Assembly (NCBI RefSeq): GCF_022458985.1
Contig: NC_061781.1
Location: forward strand, 22,734,001-22,798,000
Direction: 5' to 3'
Source: Mugil cephalus
Taxonomy: Eukaryota; Chordata; Actinopteri; Mugiliformes; Mugilidae
DNA: 64,000 nt
The position numbers and the translations under genes were made by a program. Position 1 is the stretch's first letter, and each line of letters begins with the position of its first letter. Below are positions 53,510 to 64,000 of this stretch, piece by piece. The notes beneath the pieces were generated by a model, which saw nothing but the letters and a program-made list of their open reading frames with translations, was not told where the DNA came from and ran no database searches.

Positions 53510-54795
53510 AACAGTTTTTAAATGAAGGTTTTTATTATTAAGGAGGGGAAAAATCCAAACCTACACAGTGTGAAAAAGTGTTTTCCCTTCATGTAAAAAC
53601 ATATCACATCTAAGTTCAATTTCTCCAGAAACACCCTGGCCTGATTACTGCTATACCTAACCATGCCGAGATCCAAAGAGATTTGGGAACAGCAAGAAAG
53701 TAAGCAAATGAGCAAGAAATTAATTGAGACTGATCAGTCAGGAAAAGGTTATAAAGTAATTTCTAAAGCTTTGGGACTCAGTGAACCACAGCGAGAGCCA
53801 TTCTCCACAAATGTTGAAAACATGGAACAGTGGTGAAACTTGCCAGGAGTGGTCGGCCAACAAAAATATCCCAAGAGTTCAGAGACGTTTCATCCAAAAG
53901 GTCACAACAACATCAAAGAACTGCCGGCCTCACTTGGCTCCATTAAGGTCTTGACTCAACCAGAACAAAGAGACTGGGCTAAAATGACCTGAATAGCAGA
54001 GTTCCAAGAAGAAAACGTAAAGGCTCATCTCAGTTTAGCTAGAAAACATCTGGATGATCCCCAAGACTTTGGGGAAAATACTCTGTGGATTTGCAGGACG
54101 GGTGGTGGTAGTGTGATTGTCTGGGGCTGTTAAGCTGCCTAAGGACCTGGAAGACTGGCTGTGATAAATGGTACCATTAATGTGGATGTCTACCAAAAAA
54201 TCCTGAAGGACAATGTCCGGTCATCTGATCATGACCTCAAGCTGGGTCCTGTAGCAGGACAGTGATCCAAAACACACCATCAAGTCCACCTCTGAATTCA
54301 ATTCAATTCAGTTAAGTTTTATTTATATAAGACGCTTTACAAAAACAGACCTGAAACCTCCAGAGCAAGCCTGAAGGCAACGGTGGCACGAGGAAAACTC
54401 CCTTTTAACAGGAAATAACCTCGAGCAGAACCCAGTTCATATGGAGGGACCCATCTACCGAAGGCCAGCCGGGTAGAAACAGAGAAGAGAGAACAAAGAA
54501 GAGCAGGAGAAACAAGATAAAGAAACGTCTGTCATCGATACATACATCAGACTATAGGAGACATGTAGCATCTAATAATACAGGATATAGCTGATGATCT
54601 GATGTGACAGTTTGAGAGTAGGCAGGTTGGAGAATTGCTCATCCAGGTAGGAGTGGATAACTTCAGGAGGCCATAAAGACTGTTTGAATGTCTGAAGAAA
54701 AACTAAAAGAAGACTTTGGAGCAACCTCGTCAAAGTCCTGACCTAAATCCTATTGAGATCCTGTGGCATGACCTTAAAAAGATAGTTCATGCTGA
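53510..54795 (+). pseudogene. Tc1/mariner transposase fossil split by a SINE-like insertion
   Basis: The start resembles a Tc1 terminus (GGGAAAAATCCAAACCTACA, GTGAAAAAGTGTTTTCCC). A decayed frame from 53,663 begins MPRSKEIWEQQ and has broken DNA-binding and catalytic regions. The gene breaks off at 54,297 and resumes at 54,688 with TCTGAAGAAAAAC and a DLNPIEILWHDLKK phrase, so the repeat at 54,298-54,680 inserted into it later. Confidence 0.85.
54298..54680 (+). mobile_element. Dispersed SINE-like/LINE-tail repeat, copy 2, nested
   Basis: It begins TTCAATTCAGTTAAGTTTTA and contains AAAACTCCCTTTTAACAGGA, CATATGGAGGG and CGGGTAGAAACAGAGAAGAG, matching 735-1,045. TCTGAAT at the left break and TTTGAAT at the right break may be a decayed target duplication. 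Confidence 0.8.
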
Positions 54796-54944
54796 AAAAC
54801 CCTTTACCTTTGCCTTTACTTGTGTTATATTTGTCTTATATTTAAATTTGTTCGATGATGTGAGACATTTAGGAGTGACAAACATGCAAAAATCAGGAAG
54901 TGTGCAGTTTTTCATTTTAATATCTTTCATATCTGTGTCTATGT

Positions 54945-54995
54945 GACTGACCACTGAATTTCACACGGGATAAACAAAGTATCTATCTATTACAG
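54945..54995 (+). repeat. LINE 3' tail
   Basis: TGAATTTCACACGGGATAAA followed by CAAAGTATCTATCTATT is the standard end of a fish non-LTR element with its short tail repeat. Confidence 0.5.
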
Positions 54996-55559
54996 CTGAC
55001 AGACCCAACAGTATGCATGCAGAGCGAACTGGGTCATTCTGTTGGACCAGACTCAGTCAAATATAGCATGACTGAGAGCACTGAGAGCTTATAAGTGGAA
55101 GCTTCATGGTTCAGGTCAAGGTAATAGTTTGACAGAAGTGGTGTACAAGTATTTTATGGATACAGGACGTGGGTTAGTAGTCGCGCATCATTATTATTAT
55201 TATTGTTATGAACCTCACAATAATCCCATCACACTGCTTGATGGAGTTATCAGGAAGCACTCACAGATATGTGCCATTCAAAGTGGTCTGGGAAATCCAA
55301 AGACATGTTGCATTTCTGGAACAGGATCCTAAAAAATACATGGGCGGGTTGGAGGGAAGCTCCTCTCATGCTCTTTGCAATAATTCCAAGATACTGAGTG
55401 ACTTCTCTGGCAAGACCACTATGCCCATTTTAGTTTGAATTTATTTTTCATTTTAAACTTAACAGTTTGAGTGAAGGGCCAAATATCAGGAGAAAAGAAA
55501 AACGGACAAGTTTGGTAGAATTTGTAAGGCTCCTTCCTTTGGTTTAATTACAGCAGCAT

Positions 55560-55925
55560 GAAAGCTGCACATACGTGCAATGATCTGAACTCTCCTCTGA
55601 GGCTGAGGTTGGTTGACTTTGGAGTAAAGTCCATGGCAGTCAGGTCTCATTGCATGAACAACTCTTTGACCGGAACAAAAACATCCAAGAAAGTCGGTCG
55701 CAGAAGAAGAAGAAGGTAAACAGAGCTGGTAGAAGAACCGTCTGAGGGATAGCGCCATCTTAGCTGGACCAGAAGTAGCGTGCACATTATGTACAAGATT
55801 AAAAAAGATGTACTATTGTTTGAAATGCTGGTCTGCCGCAAGAACGACAGGTGATAGGTTAACCGGAAAGGGGGCCATATTAACCCGCTGAAAAGACACA
55901 TATCGCCACCTAGTGTGGAGGAGGA
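55560..55925. repeat. Dispersed repeat (family V), copy 2
   Basis: 55,815-55,925 is the reverse of 40,650-40,800 through CACATATCGCCACCTAGTGT and GGAAAGGGGGCC. The longer left part has no second copy in this window, so its membership is inferred. Confidence 0.45.
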
Positions 55926-56544
55926 GGAGGAGGACATGTTCTATATATTCCTAACAGCCACATTTGAGAAGAATCAAACTTTTCCATGACATTCCATAAT
56001 TAAAAGTTTCAATGCTGTTTAGAAAGCAGCGTACGGTATGTGGCAAGTCAGGCAAATTAAGTAAGAGCCATGATGCAGCCCTTTTTTTCTTGGTTTGCAT
56101 AATTTCCATGTTTTGACCCACTTGTTGCCATGGGAACAACAACACATAACCAACTCAAACCAAGTATCATTGGCTCCAAGCTGGTGTGGATGAAAACATA
56201 TGTAAATAATACATGATCCCATGTGAAAGCACTTGGACATGCCTGGAGCAGAACCTTGACAACCATATCTCATGATGCACTTGGAATAAGTTAAATTTGA
56301 ACACTAACTTTACACTAACTGTAAATTAGCTCAGTGTGAAAGAATCAAAATCAGATACCCTAAGCTGCTGAAGCATTCCTACACAGTTTATATAATATTA
56401 GTGTGGTATGGATATAGTTCACATAGGTGAACAAGGAGCTTTCCATTCTTGCATTTGTATTGGTAACCATGGCTCATTCATTAATGTGTCTTAATGAATG
56501 AGTCATTATTTGGGGACAGGTTCAACCACTTAGTTGAGACTGCA

Positions 56545-56618
56545 TGTGTGTGTGTGTGTGTGTGTGCATGTGTGTGTGTGTGTCTGTGTGTGAGGGGGTG
56601 TGTCTGTGTGGTGTGGGT
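56545..56618 (+). repeat. (TG)n microsatellite with interruptions
   Basis: About 70 bp of TG repeats, broken by CATG, CTG and GGGGG interruptions, lie roughly 30-100 bp upstream of the candidate TATA box of gene C. Confidence 0.95.
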
Positions 56619-56645
56619 GATTCCATTCACAAATAGAGGAGACAG

Positions 56646-56721
56646 TATAAAAACTCAAGTAGGAGTACAGCGCTGCTAGACTTTTACTGAATCCACCGCT
56701 ATCAACAGACACTTCTGTGAG
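56646..56721 (+). promoter_or_regulatory. Candidate TATA promoter and non-coding first exon of gene C
   Basis: TATAAAAA lies at 56,646-56,653. About 30 nt on there is a plausible start region, and the stretch ends at CTTCTGTGAG|GTAAGC, a strong donor at 56,722. The next usable acceptor in front of a receptor start is GCTCAG at 59,491-59,496, three bases before the gene C ATG. The resulting intron of about 2.8 kb contains hAT copy 2. This is inference from signals only. Confidence 0.5.
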
Positions 56722-57592
56722 GTAAGCGCACATTTTCATTTTCATTTTACGCCGATGATCTCTTGAGACTGCACTGACTGACTAAAGCCTATTCAGTGAA
56801 GATCAGCCCTCCTTCCTTTACTTGGAGCACTGTGTGTATTTGTCTGTTTTGTCTGTTCACCTTGGTAAAGTTACAGAAGTTGTGATATTTTGTCAATTAG
56901 ACCTTAATGAATTAGACCTGCTCAGAAGATGTTATGATGTGTGAGAAGTAAAAGACATACAAAACCTATTTCATTTGAATGGGGTGATTTTAAGAATAGT
57001 GTAACTGCTTTACAGCAACTCAAGCAAATATTTGCAGTGCACTACTTCATGTAATAATAACAGAGTCTGTTCTGAAAGTGCTGTCATCAGGGAATATTTG
57101 TGTAACATACCGTTAGAGTTTATGGCACGACAGGAACTCATAAAGATTGAGTAACACAGTGGAAAACATACACAAAGACAGACTTTGAGGAATAAATTAG
57201 ATTTTTGTTTAAATATTTCCACATTGTGTATGCAAAGCAGCTGCAGCTTGGTGAAAGCTATAAATATTTTACAGTAAACAAAAGAATGTGAGAGTGTAAA
57301 AGCTCTTTGTGTTGATTCTCCAAGAGCGTTATTCAACTCTGTGGTGCTCCGGAGCGATTTGGTCCACAAATGGCAAACCCGCATCTCGGTTTTAACTCAC
57401 AGGAAAGGAATGCTTCTATCCTAAATATTATTTTATTATAACGGAACACAGCTACAAGCATGAGTTTAAAACTTGAACATGAGACTCTTTCTGAAATAAA
57501 TAAATTGAATAGGTGGAACGAGAATGAGAGTTTGAAAAACGTACACAAAGGCCGACTGTGTGTGAATTCTGTATAAATAGCATCTGCACAAG

Positions 57593-58818
57593 GTCCAAAC
57601 TAGTGACCGACCGATTATCGGTCACCGATATATCGGGGCCCGATATGACGGCTCCAGTTCTATCGGGGGTTCTATCATATCGGTGAAATGTTGCGCCGAT
57701 AAAAAAAACTTAGTGTGACGAGTCACGGCAAGTTCATGAAATAAGTAACTGTAAACATGAAAACATCACTGGAACAACAATTATAGTCCAAAGTGTCCCT
57801 GGCCAAAATCTCTGGTGTAAAATAACTGCGAGGCAACTTTGCTATATCATCACAGATTTAGTTTAACCCCGAAGGGTTACAGTTTAATATATGCTAAAAG
57901 GATTTAACCAAGAAAGCTCTAGTCTCCCCGACACGACGCGGGATCACTTATATTTTATCGTCGTCATTTTTGGCATGGTTTGATTGTGTGTGGTTTATGG
58001 AGGGGATGAAAGAACAACGTATTTTTGGGCATGCATTGGTGACCTGGGAATTGTTTCTCAGTAAATTAGAAAAACCTTTCCTATCATTCCCCTTTTCCGT
58101 GCATGATTGAAGGAGATTGGCTCGCATCCACGTTCCACTCCCTCCTGCACTGAAAAGTCCCCTTAGGTTACATAAACCAGCCTGGGTGTGTACAACCACT
58201 GCATCAACTCGCATCTATTTAAACTCTGTCACTTTGCTTCGTCTCCACTGGCCCGGCGCTTCCTTACTCCTCCCACATCTGTCCCCATGGAGATGGTTTG
58301 TCAGCACAGTAGGCAACATTCATGAGGACGAGAGATGCAACCTGTTGGGTGCCAATGCAGAGAAGCTGTGTTACAACCTGCCCCTCACTGACTTCAAGCA
58401 TTAGACACTGACTGACTGACTGAGATTGATTTAGACTGATTTAGATTGACTTATTTATTTTTATTTATTTATTTATTGAAAGTTCTGCTATATAATTTAA
58501 TCTTTGTTTGCCAATCTGCACTTTTTGTAAGACTCTAAGTTCAAATGTTACTTGTCATTTTAAAAAAGTCTGTTTAATGTTAAAAGTCTTAAATAAAGAC
58601 ATTGATTAAAGAAAGCATCTGTCTGTACTACTGTCACTGTGACTGTACTATTACATAATCATATTGGTGCAAAATCTATGCTCAATCGGCCTGTTTTCAT
58701 TCCAGCTCAAAAACTAACTATATCGGTTGCATATTGGCTATCGGTGTTTGCACCTCCTCTAATATCGGCTATTGTTATCGGGCCAAAAAATCCCTACTGG
58801 TCGGACACTAGTCCAAAC
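57593..58818 (+). mobile_element. Deleted hAT transposon, copy 2
   Basis: The element 57,601-58,810 is flanked by identical 8-bp repeats GTCCAAAC (57,593-57,600 and 58,811-58,818). The ends TAGTGACCGACC and GGTCGGACACTA are inverted repeats. On the plus strand the frame 58,117-58,404 ends NIHEDERCNLLGANAEKLCY then NLPLTDFKH and a stop, the hAT dimerisation C-terminus. It is in the opposite orientation to copy 1 and keeps a segment at 58,545-58,625, with AATAAA, that copy 1 lacks. Confidence 0.92.
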
Positions 58819-59499
58819 AAAACGGTAATAGCACACACTGTAGGACTCCTAATACTGCTGATATCTCATGTAAATATTTTTATTTCAATTTTCAGAGTTA
58901 AACCGCATTGTTGTCAGTGTCTGCTGAGCCCAGAGTCGTATCAGAGGAGCCCACTGTGCAGAAGGAGAGATCCTTCTTTTGATACTGTTACCACTTAATC
59001 CACTCTGTGCTCTTACAACCAATGATGCATGTCTATGACAGGCAATTCCTCACTGACAGAAGACTGCAACAGTAAATGTCCTGCAATCAAACTAAGACTG
59101 AATTGCATTTGTAGTTAATGCTCCTGATTGTTTCTATAAAAAGAATAAATACAGTTACAAAACAGTAAGTTTACATTTTATTTATTTGTATTCCACCTGC
59201 CACTTTTCAATTCTAAGTATTGATAATGGCAACAACCAATGACAGATGTTTAAATATGCAAGTAAAATGTGTATGAAGCAATCTAATCAGATAATCACAC
59301 ATCCTGCTTACAGACAGTCCTCCAGCACATTCTCCGAAACATCCTGTGTGTGGCTTTTAATACATTTCCTATTTATATCACTCTGCATGCAGTTTCAGGT
59401 TTTCGTGCTGTGGCAGACGTTGGTCTGTGAGTTTGACTCAAAGGTCTGATAGAATATGAAACCCACAACATTTAACTTGTACTTTGTCTCGCTCAGCTA

Positions 59500-60538
59500 A
59501 TGGACGCTTCCCGACTTCTCTTCCACACTGCTGTGGTGATATGTATATCTGGAGGAATATCAGGTAGTGTATGTATTATTATATAGTCTATACTCTGACC
59601 AGCCACAACATTAAAACCACTGACAGGAAATGTAAATAGCATTGACCATCTTGTGACAATTCAATGTTCTGCTGGGAAACTTTTGGACCTGGCATTAATG
59701 TGGATGTTACTTTGACATGTATCACCCACTTAGACTTAGAGATAATGTTATGCCTGATCAATGTAAGTCTTGATATGTTTATATTCATTAGGATGCATGA
59801 GCCTGCAGCACAGACAAGCTAGAGAGGTCTGGCTTGGTTCATTTTATTCCTTGCACACGTTACATTTGAGTGTGACACCTGATGCATTACTCAGTGGAAG
59901 AGATTCAATGACTATAAAACTAAAATTTATCTTCACCCACATCTGCAATGTGCAATTAACTTTTTGTATTTCTATCATCATCTCTCTCAGCTTCAGAGCC
60001 AACCGTATCAGAATGTGATCCGTTCAACACGGATCTCCGCAGGCTTCTTGAAGGAGAAGCGCTTCATTTTCAACCTTATGGTCTGTCCAAAGCCTCTGAT
60101 AGAGAGTTCACATGGTACAAAAATGGCTCACAGATTTGGGACATTTCCTCCAACGAGACAGAGAGGATACATTACCATGGAAAAGCACTCTTTTTCTTAA
60201 ACGTCCTCTCTGATGATGCTGGCATTTACTTTGCCCAGTAAGAATTTTCTTTAACAGTCGGCATCCAAAGCACATTCAACTTTATGTCATGGGCTGAGGT
60301 ATTAAACTGACTGGTGAATATAACCTCCATGTATTGCTTCCTTTCTAGGCAAATTACACCATCAGGAGAAAGGTACATCTATTGTCTGAAACTCGAAATC
60401 TTCAACTCAAGCTATAAAGGGAATGACATTCTCAATTTCGGAAGTATCAAAAACTCTGACCAGAACAAAAGAGTCCCATGTCCAGAACCCATCACAACCA
60501 CATGCACAAAGTTTAAGGGGAACTTCACCTGGTACAAG
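59500..60538 (+). CDS. Gene C: IL18R1-like receptor, first three coding exons (3' end outside window)
   Basis: Exons 59,500-59,563, 59,991-60,237 and 60,349-60,538 join in phases 1, 2 and 0, the same phases as genes A and B. They encode 167 residues: a signal peptide starting MDASRLLFHTAVVICISGG, then Ig1 with FTWYKNGSQIW and DDAGIYFAQ, then the start of Ig2 ending GNFTWYK. Ig1 lacks the usual core cysteine pair; the YFxQ in place of Tyr-x-Cys also occurs in IL18R1, which is the main reason for that call. The conserved Ig2 Asp/Gly-Cys exon was not found before the window ends. If it is IL18R1, the protein is the IL-18-binding chain. IL1RL1 is an alternative. Confidence 0.78.
59593..59763 (+). 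mobile_element. Tc1-derived MITE (family T), short copy in gene C intron 1
   Basis: The left end CTGACCAGCCACAACATTAA and the right end TAATGTTATGCCTGATCAAT are the family inverted repeats, only about 170 bp apart. The left half and the terminus are kept and the middle is lost. It starts 29 nt after the exon 1 donor. Confidence 0.85.
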
Positions 60539-60984
60539 GTAAGACCATCTATGATTATAGGGACACCTACTGTGAATAGCACAGGGTTTTGAAAGAAAAC
60601 ATATTATTGTAATTTTTAATTATACAATGTGCAAATGTATTCTCATGTCAGTCTACACCGATCAGCGAGATCAGGCGAACTTGAGTCCATTTCAGAAAGA
60701 GCGGCAATATAAACTTAGAGTTGGTTACCATGGTAACTGATTCTGTGAGCCTAACCTGGTGGCCAGCAGGTTTTCTTCAGTGAACCTCGAGTTTCTCTCT
60801 GGCTCCGCCCCCTGACAGAGTTTCAGTTCCTCAATTCATTCATAAAAGCAAGTTATAGCAGCGTCTCTCCATCGCCTACACAGGAAGACGAACATCTGCC
60901 ATCCACCACGGCATGTGCATTTGTGGAAAATCCCATCGATGAAGTTTGCCAATAAAAAACCCCTTTTAGATAATTTTTCCATTT

Positions 60985-61285
60985 ACAGACGCATTTCTTC
61001 TTGAACGTTATCGTTTCACTTACATTCACAACCTCATCCGTGCCAACATCGCTAATGTTACCAACCGTGGTCACGCTCTCACATCCAAACAGATACTATG
61101 CATTGCTGCCTTTGGCAGTTTTCTATTTAATATCGGTGATGCCGAGCACATCAGTAAGGCAAGTGCCTTTCCCACAGTGAAGACAGTGGGCCTGGCTTTA
61201 AAACCTCTCTCTTGGGCATCTTTGTGGCTTTCCCTGGCCACAAACCATCAGAGTCATTAAGGAGGAGTTCCACAGGATTGATGCA
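60985..61285 (+). pseudogene. PIF/Harbinger transposase (HARBI1-like) fragment
   Basis: A frame reads FLLERYRFTYIHNLIRANIA, NVTNRGHALTSKQILCIAA, FNIGDAEHISKASAF and TVKTVGLALKPL, the N-terminal half of a Harbinger nuclease. Short deletions and stops near 61,258 show it is inactive. A possible start of the element lies near 60,655. It is in gene C intron 3. Confidence 0.85.
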
Positions 61286-61366
61286 GAAATAATGTAGAAA
61301 TGTTTAAATGAATTGATTATACTCTTGTTGCATTTCCTTTTTGTCTTAAAATGTGCTCTAGCTCAC

Positions 61367-63806
61367 TATAGAGGGTATTCATTGACGTCACTTCCACCAG
61401 GAGCCACGCCCCCTGAGTGGCAAAAACATGTTGAAATGTATCAGTAAATACAATGAAACCTGGAAAAATTAAGATTATAAAATCGAATTAAGGACAACTG
61501 GACTCAACAATGATCCATACGAAGTAGTGTGGATTTGGAAAAGTGGATTAGCCTCAGTTTCACTTACTTTAAGTTAGTTTTAGGTTATTTCAGTTATGCT
61601 AAATGTAGCTAAATAAAAGATGCTAACGATAAGAGCTTTACTGCTCTTATCCCAAATATTCTGTTTATTGATTTATAGTGATTCATTGTTAGAACTGAAA
61701 TAATTACTGTCGGTTGTAACTACGCCAGAACCAGGGCTTGACATTAACTTTTTTGTTCACCACCCACTGTGTCTAGGTGTTTTCCAAAGTTACTAATCAC
61801 TCAGCCTTTTCACTAGCCACAGTTTTGTTGTTGGGAAATTACGGTCCTCATTGCAACGTGGGTTTGATTCCTGTCTTTCTTCAGTTGTCCCTATCTAATA
61901 CAGGTGCAAAAGCCACAAACATATCTCTAAAAATAAAAGATTTACAAACTTTTTAAACATAAATGTCCTTTGTACACACATATCAAGAAATGTTCAACAC
62001 TGCAGGTCATTATCAAGTATTCAGCTGTGACAAGGTTCTGCGTCGGCCTAAAGCTCCATTTATATGAAAATATAGTAGTAGTAGAAATTATAGTAGTAAA
62101 AAGTGCGGTTTCTTTGTCACATATTGCCTGCCTAGGATACGGCTTACAACTAAATTATAGCCTCTCTTACCCGTTCTGCTCTATTTTCTTTTCTTTTCTC
62201 CTTCTTTTCCGGGAACCTGTTATTCTTCAGCCACATATCCAGCGTTTGGACTCTCCAAATAATTTAAATGTTATATTCGGAAAATTTTCCTAAGTGAGTT
62301 CAAGCTGTGTGTTGTTGGTTGTACTCTCCATACACCCATGTCCCTCTCTCTCACGTGTACATACGACGTGCACGCCGCTGCCTCGTCATACTGTGCTGCA
62401 GATGAGAGATGTGCATGTGGAGCGACTAAAACCTTATAAACCATTATAAAGTCATACATGACTTAAACAGGCTTTAATATTAGTCATATTTCAGAAAAAC
62501 GCCCACGCTTGTTTGGTTAACACAATTAGTTAATCGGAGCACAATGAAATGAAAGATTGAGAAACATTGTGAATCTGTTGCCGTCAGCTTGCTAAGAACA
62601 AGCTAATGACAGCTGTCTGTGGGTCCTGTTCATCTTGCCACAAATCACAAAAACTTCTAGCTGAGTCAAACCAGCCCCAAACCGCATCTAACATATCACT
62701 CAATTAGCTCAGTTTAAGTGGAAATTTTAATTTGTTTCCAGATATTGACTTCATTCTACAGACACATGAACCCATGTTGGCAATAATTTGTTTAAAGAAA
62801 TGGCAATTGGGACAGAATAGAGACACCATTTGTGAAGTGGTAATATTTCAAGTAACAAACACTTATTCATTTGTCATTTAACCAGCATCATGTACAGTAG
62901 CCTATGTGGGGAAATCACAGTGCTGTGGAAGCAGAACACTTTGGCTACTTATTGTGTTGTTGATCTAATGCTGGTGATTTGTCCATAAATATGTTAGCTG
63001 TGGATCATTTAGCAGAAAAATTGTAATCCTTAAACTGATGTTCAGTGATGCCTTTGACTCTGAGTTCTGTTGAAATGGAAATCACCTGGATATTTTGGTT
63101 CATTCTTCTGTTGTTGGTAAAAGAAAAAGTTATGTTGTGAACCCCTGTGTGGGGTATTGTGAGTATAATCCAATCCATAGTATTGATAGTGATAATTGAT
63201 AGTCTAAAGCTTCTTGCTTTTGCTCTCAAATCGCAACAAATGGCTGCATTTAAATTTATGATGCTCAAAAAAATTCTGCAGGGGGAAAACCCCTGGAACC
63301 CAAAGTAGAGGGTGATCCTTGCCACACCTTGTCCAAAACTGATGCCACTGTTGGCAGGTGTTAATGTCAAGCCCTGTCCAAAACAACAGCATCCACACAC
63401 TTATCTGGCAGCCCTCCAGAGCGTAACTTAAAAAGTAACTTAAGGTATGACTTCATTGGAAAAAATACAGCATAAATTAATATTACCTGACACTAAATGT
63501 GAACCACAACACTAGGTTTCTGTGCCTGGATTCCAGTTGTTTCTTAGTAATTCAGTGATCTATTTACTTCTCTTTTCTTTGGCAGATATCTGTAAAAATA
63601 TATCTCTGGAAGCTTTTCAGATCTGTTGGTTCAATCAATCGCACATCAGCTCCTTTTTTAAATTAATTTTACAATTTAGACGCTATTAAAGCCTATAATT
63701 AAAACTAATGCTACTAATCTCAATGTTCATTCGTCACTTTTTGCCACTCAGTGGCCGTGACCATAGAGACGTCACAAGCTGTGACATCACATGCATACCC
63801 TCTATA
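61367..63806. mobile_element. 2.44 kb DNA element with terminal inverted repeats, gene C intron 3
   Basis: The left end TATAGAGGGTATTCATTGAC and the right end ATGCATACCCTCTATA are inverted repeats; inside them ACGTCAC and GTGACATCA also pair. A second paired block is CCCTGAGTGGCAAAAA against TTTTTGCCACTCAGTGG. A short frame at 61,490 reads ELRTTGLNNDP. No complete transposase was recognised. The superfamily is uncertain, and the target duplication may be only TA. Confidence 0.65.
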
Positions 63807-63884
63807 GAGAATCTCAAGCTCCATGTGGGTGAAATATAGTGACAGCCTTCTGTCCATTGTTTCCACGGTGATTCATCGGATTGG

Positions 63885-64000
63885 GGCTCCACTGGTGATG
63901 GCTTTTTATGGTTGTGGGGTTAGTGTGGAATTCTGAGTGAAGATCCCAAACTGATCAAATATCTGTGGGATGATCAGAGGCCCCTCCCCTCAACCCATAG
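63885..64000 (+). mobile_element. Tc1-derived MITE (family T), partial copy at window edge
   Basis: AAACTGATCAAATATCTGTG followed by GGATGATCAGAGGCCCCTCC matches the right half of family T copies at 27,030 and 32,280. It runs off the window. Confidence 0.65.

Noticed and set aside
56494..56745. Frames rich in Cys-Val or Thr-His on either strand
   Set aside because: They are translations of the TG microsatellite.
63005..63400. A 131-residue minus-strand frame
   Set aside because: It lies inside the 2.44 kb repeat element and shows no transposase motif.
1..64000. CRISPR array, operon or bacterial defence system
   Set aside because: The window is vertebrate nuclear DNA with introns and eukaryotic transposons. 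The only regular short array is the 12-bp tandem repeat, which has no spacers.

Overview
The window looks like teleost fish genomic DNA. It is AT-rich and intron-rich, carries typical fish DNA transposons (Tc1/mariner, hAT, PIF/Harbinger), fish-type LINE fragments and TTAGGG repeats, and its only convincing genes are multi-exon vertebrate receptors. Almost every long open frame outside those exons is a chance frame or lies in a repeat.

Three interleukin-1 receptor (IL-1R) family genes lie in tandem on the + strand. Gene A (14,048-25,802, 11 coding exons, 638 residues) has a signal peptide, three Ig domains, a membrane segment and a TIR domain. Gene B (29,406-44,775, 11 coding exons, about 546 residues) has the same layout. 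Gene C (59,500 to beyond the right edge; three exons visible) is the start of a third receptor, most like IL18R1. Every junction was checked for splice dinucleotides and reading phase. All agree except one site in gene B (exon 4), and gene B also has one GC-AG intron. The order (IL1R-type, IL1R-type, IL18R1-like) matches the conserved vertebrate IL1R2-IL1R1-...-IL18R1 cluster. These receptors would carry IL-1-family cytokine signals from the cell surface to MyD88-type adaptors through their TIR domains.

Layout: 1-14,045 is gene-free upstream DNA with a tandemly duplicated exon-like block, an interstitial telomere array, a tRNA-derived repeat and MITEs. 14,046-26,480 is gene A, with a 2.04 kb palindromic transposon and a LINE endonuclease fragment in intron 7. 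26,480-29,390 is a spacer with a Tc1-derived MITE and a 12-bp tandem array. 29,406-44,940 is gene B, with a 6.2 kb first intron full of MITEs and an hAT remnant in intron 8. 44,940-56,640 is a transposon graveyard. 56,646-64,000 holds a TATA promoter candidate, gene C, a second hAT remnant in opposite orientation, a Harbinger fragment and a 2.44 kb element with terminal inverted repeats.

The points most worth a second look are: the IL1R2-like ectodomain of gene A joined to a complete TIR domain; the low-complexity insertion in that TIR; the out-of-frame conserved Asp-Cys codons at gene B exon 4; one MITE family repeatedly lying within 20-35 nt of 5' splice sites of these genes; and several transposons whose target-site duplications can be read directly. 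No search was run, so family names rest on motif recognition.
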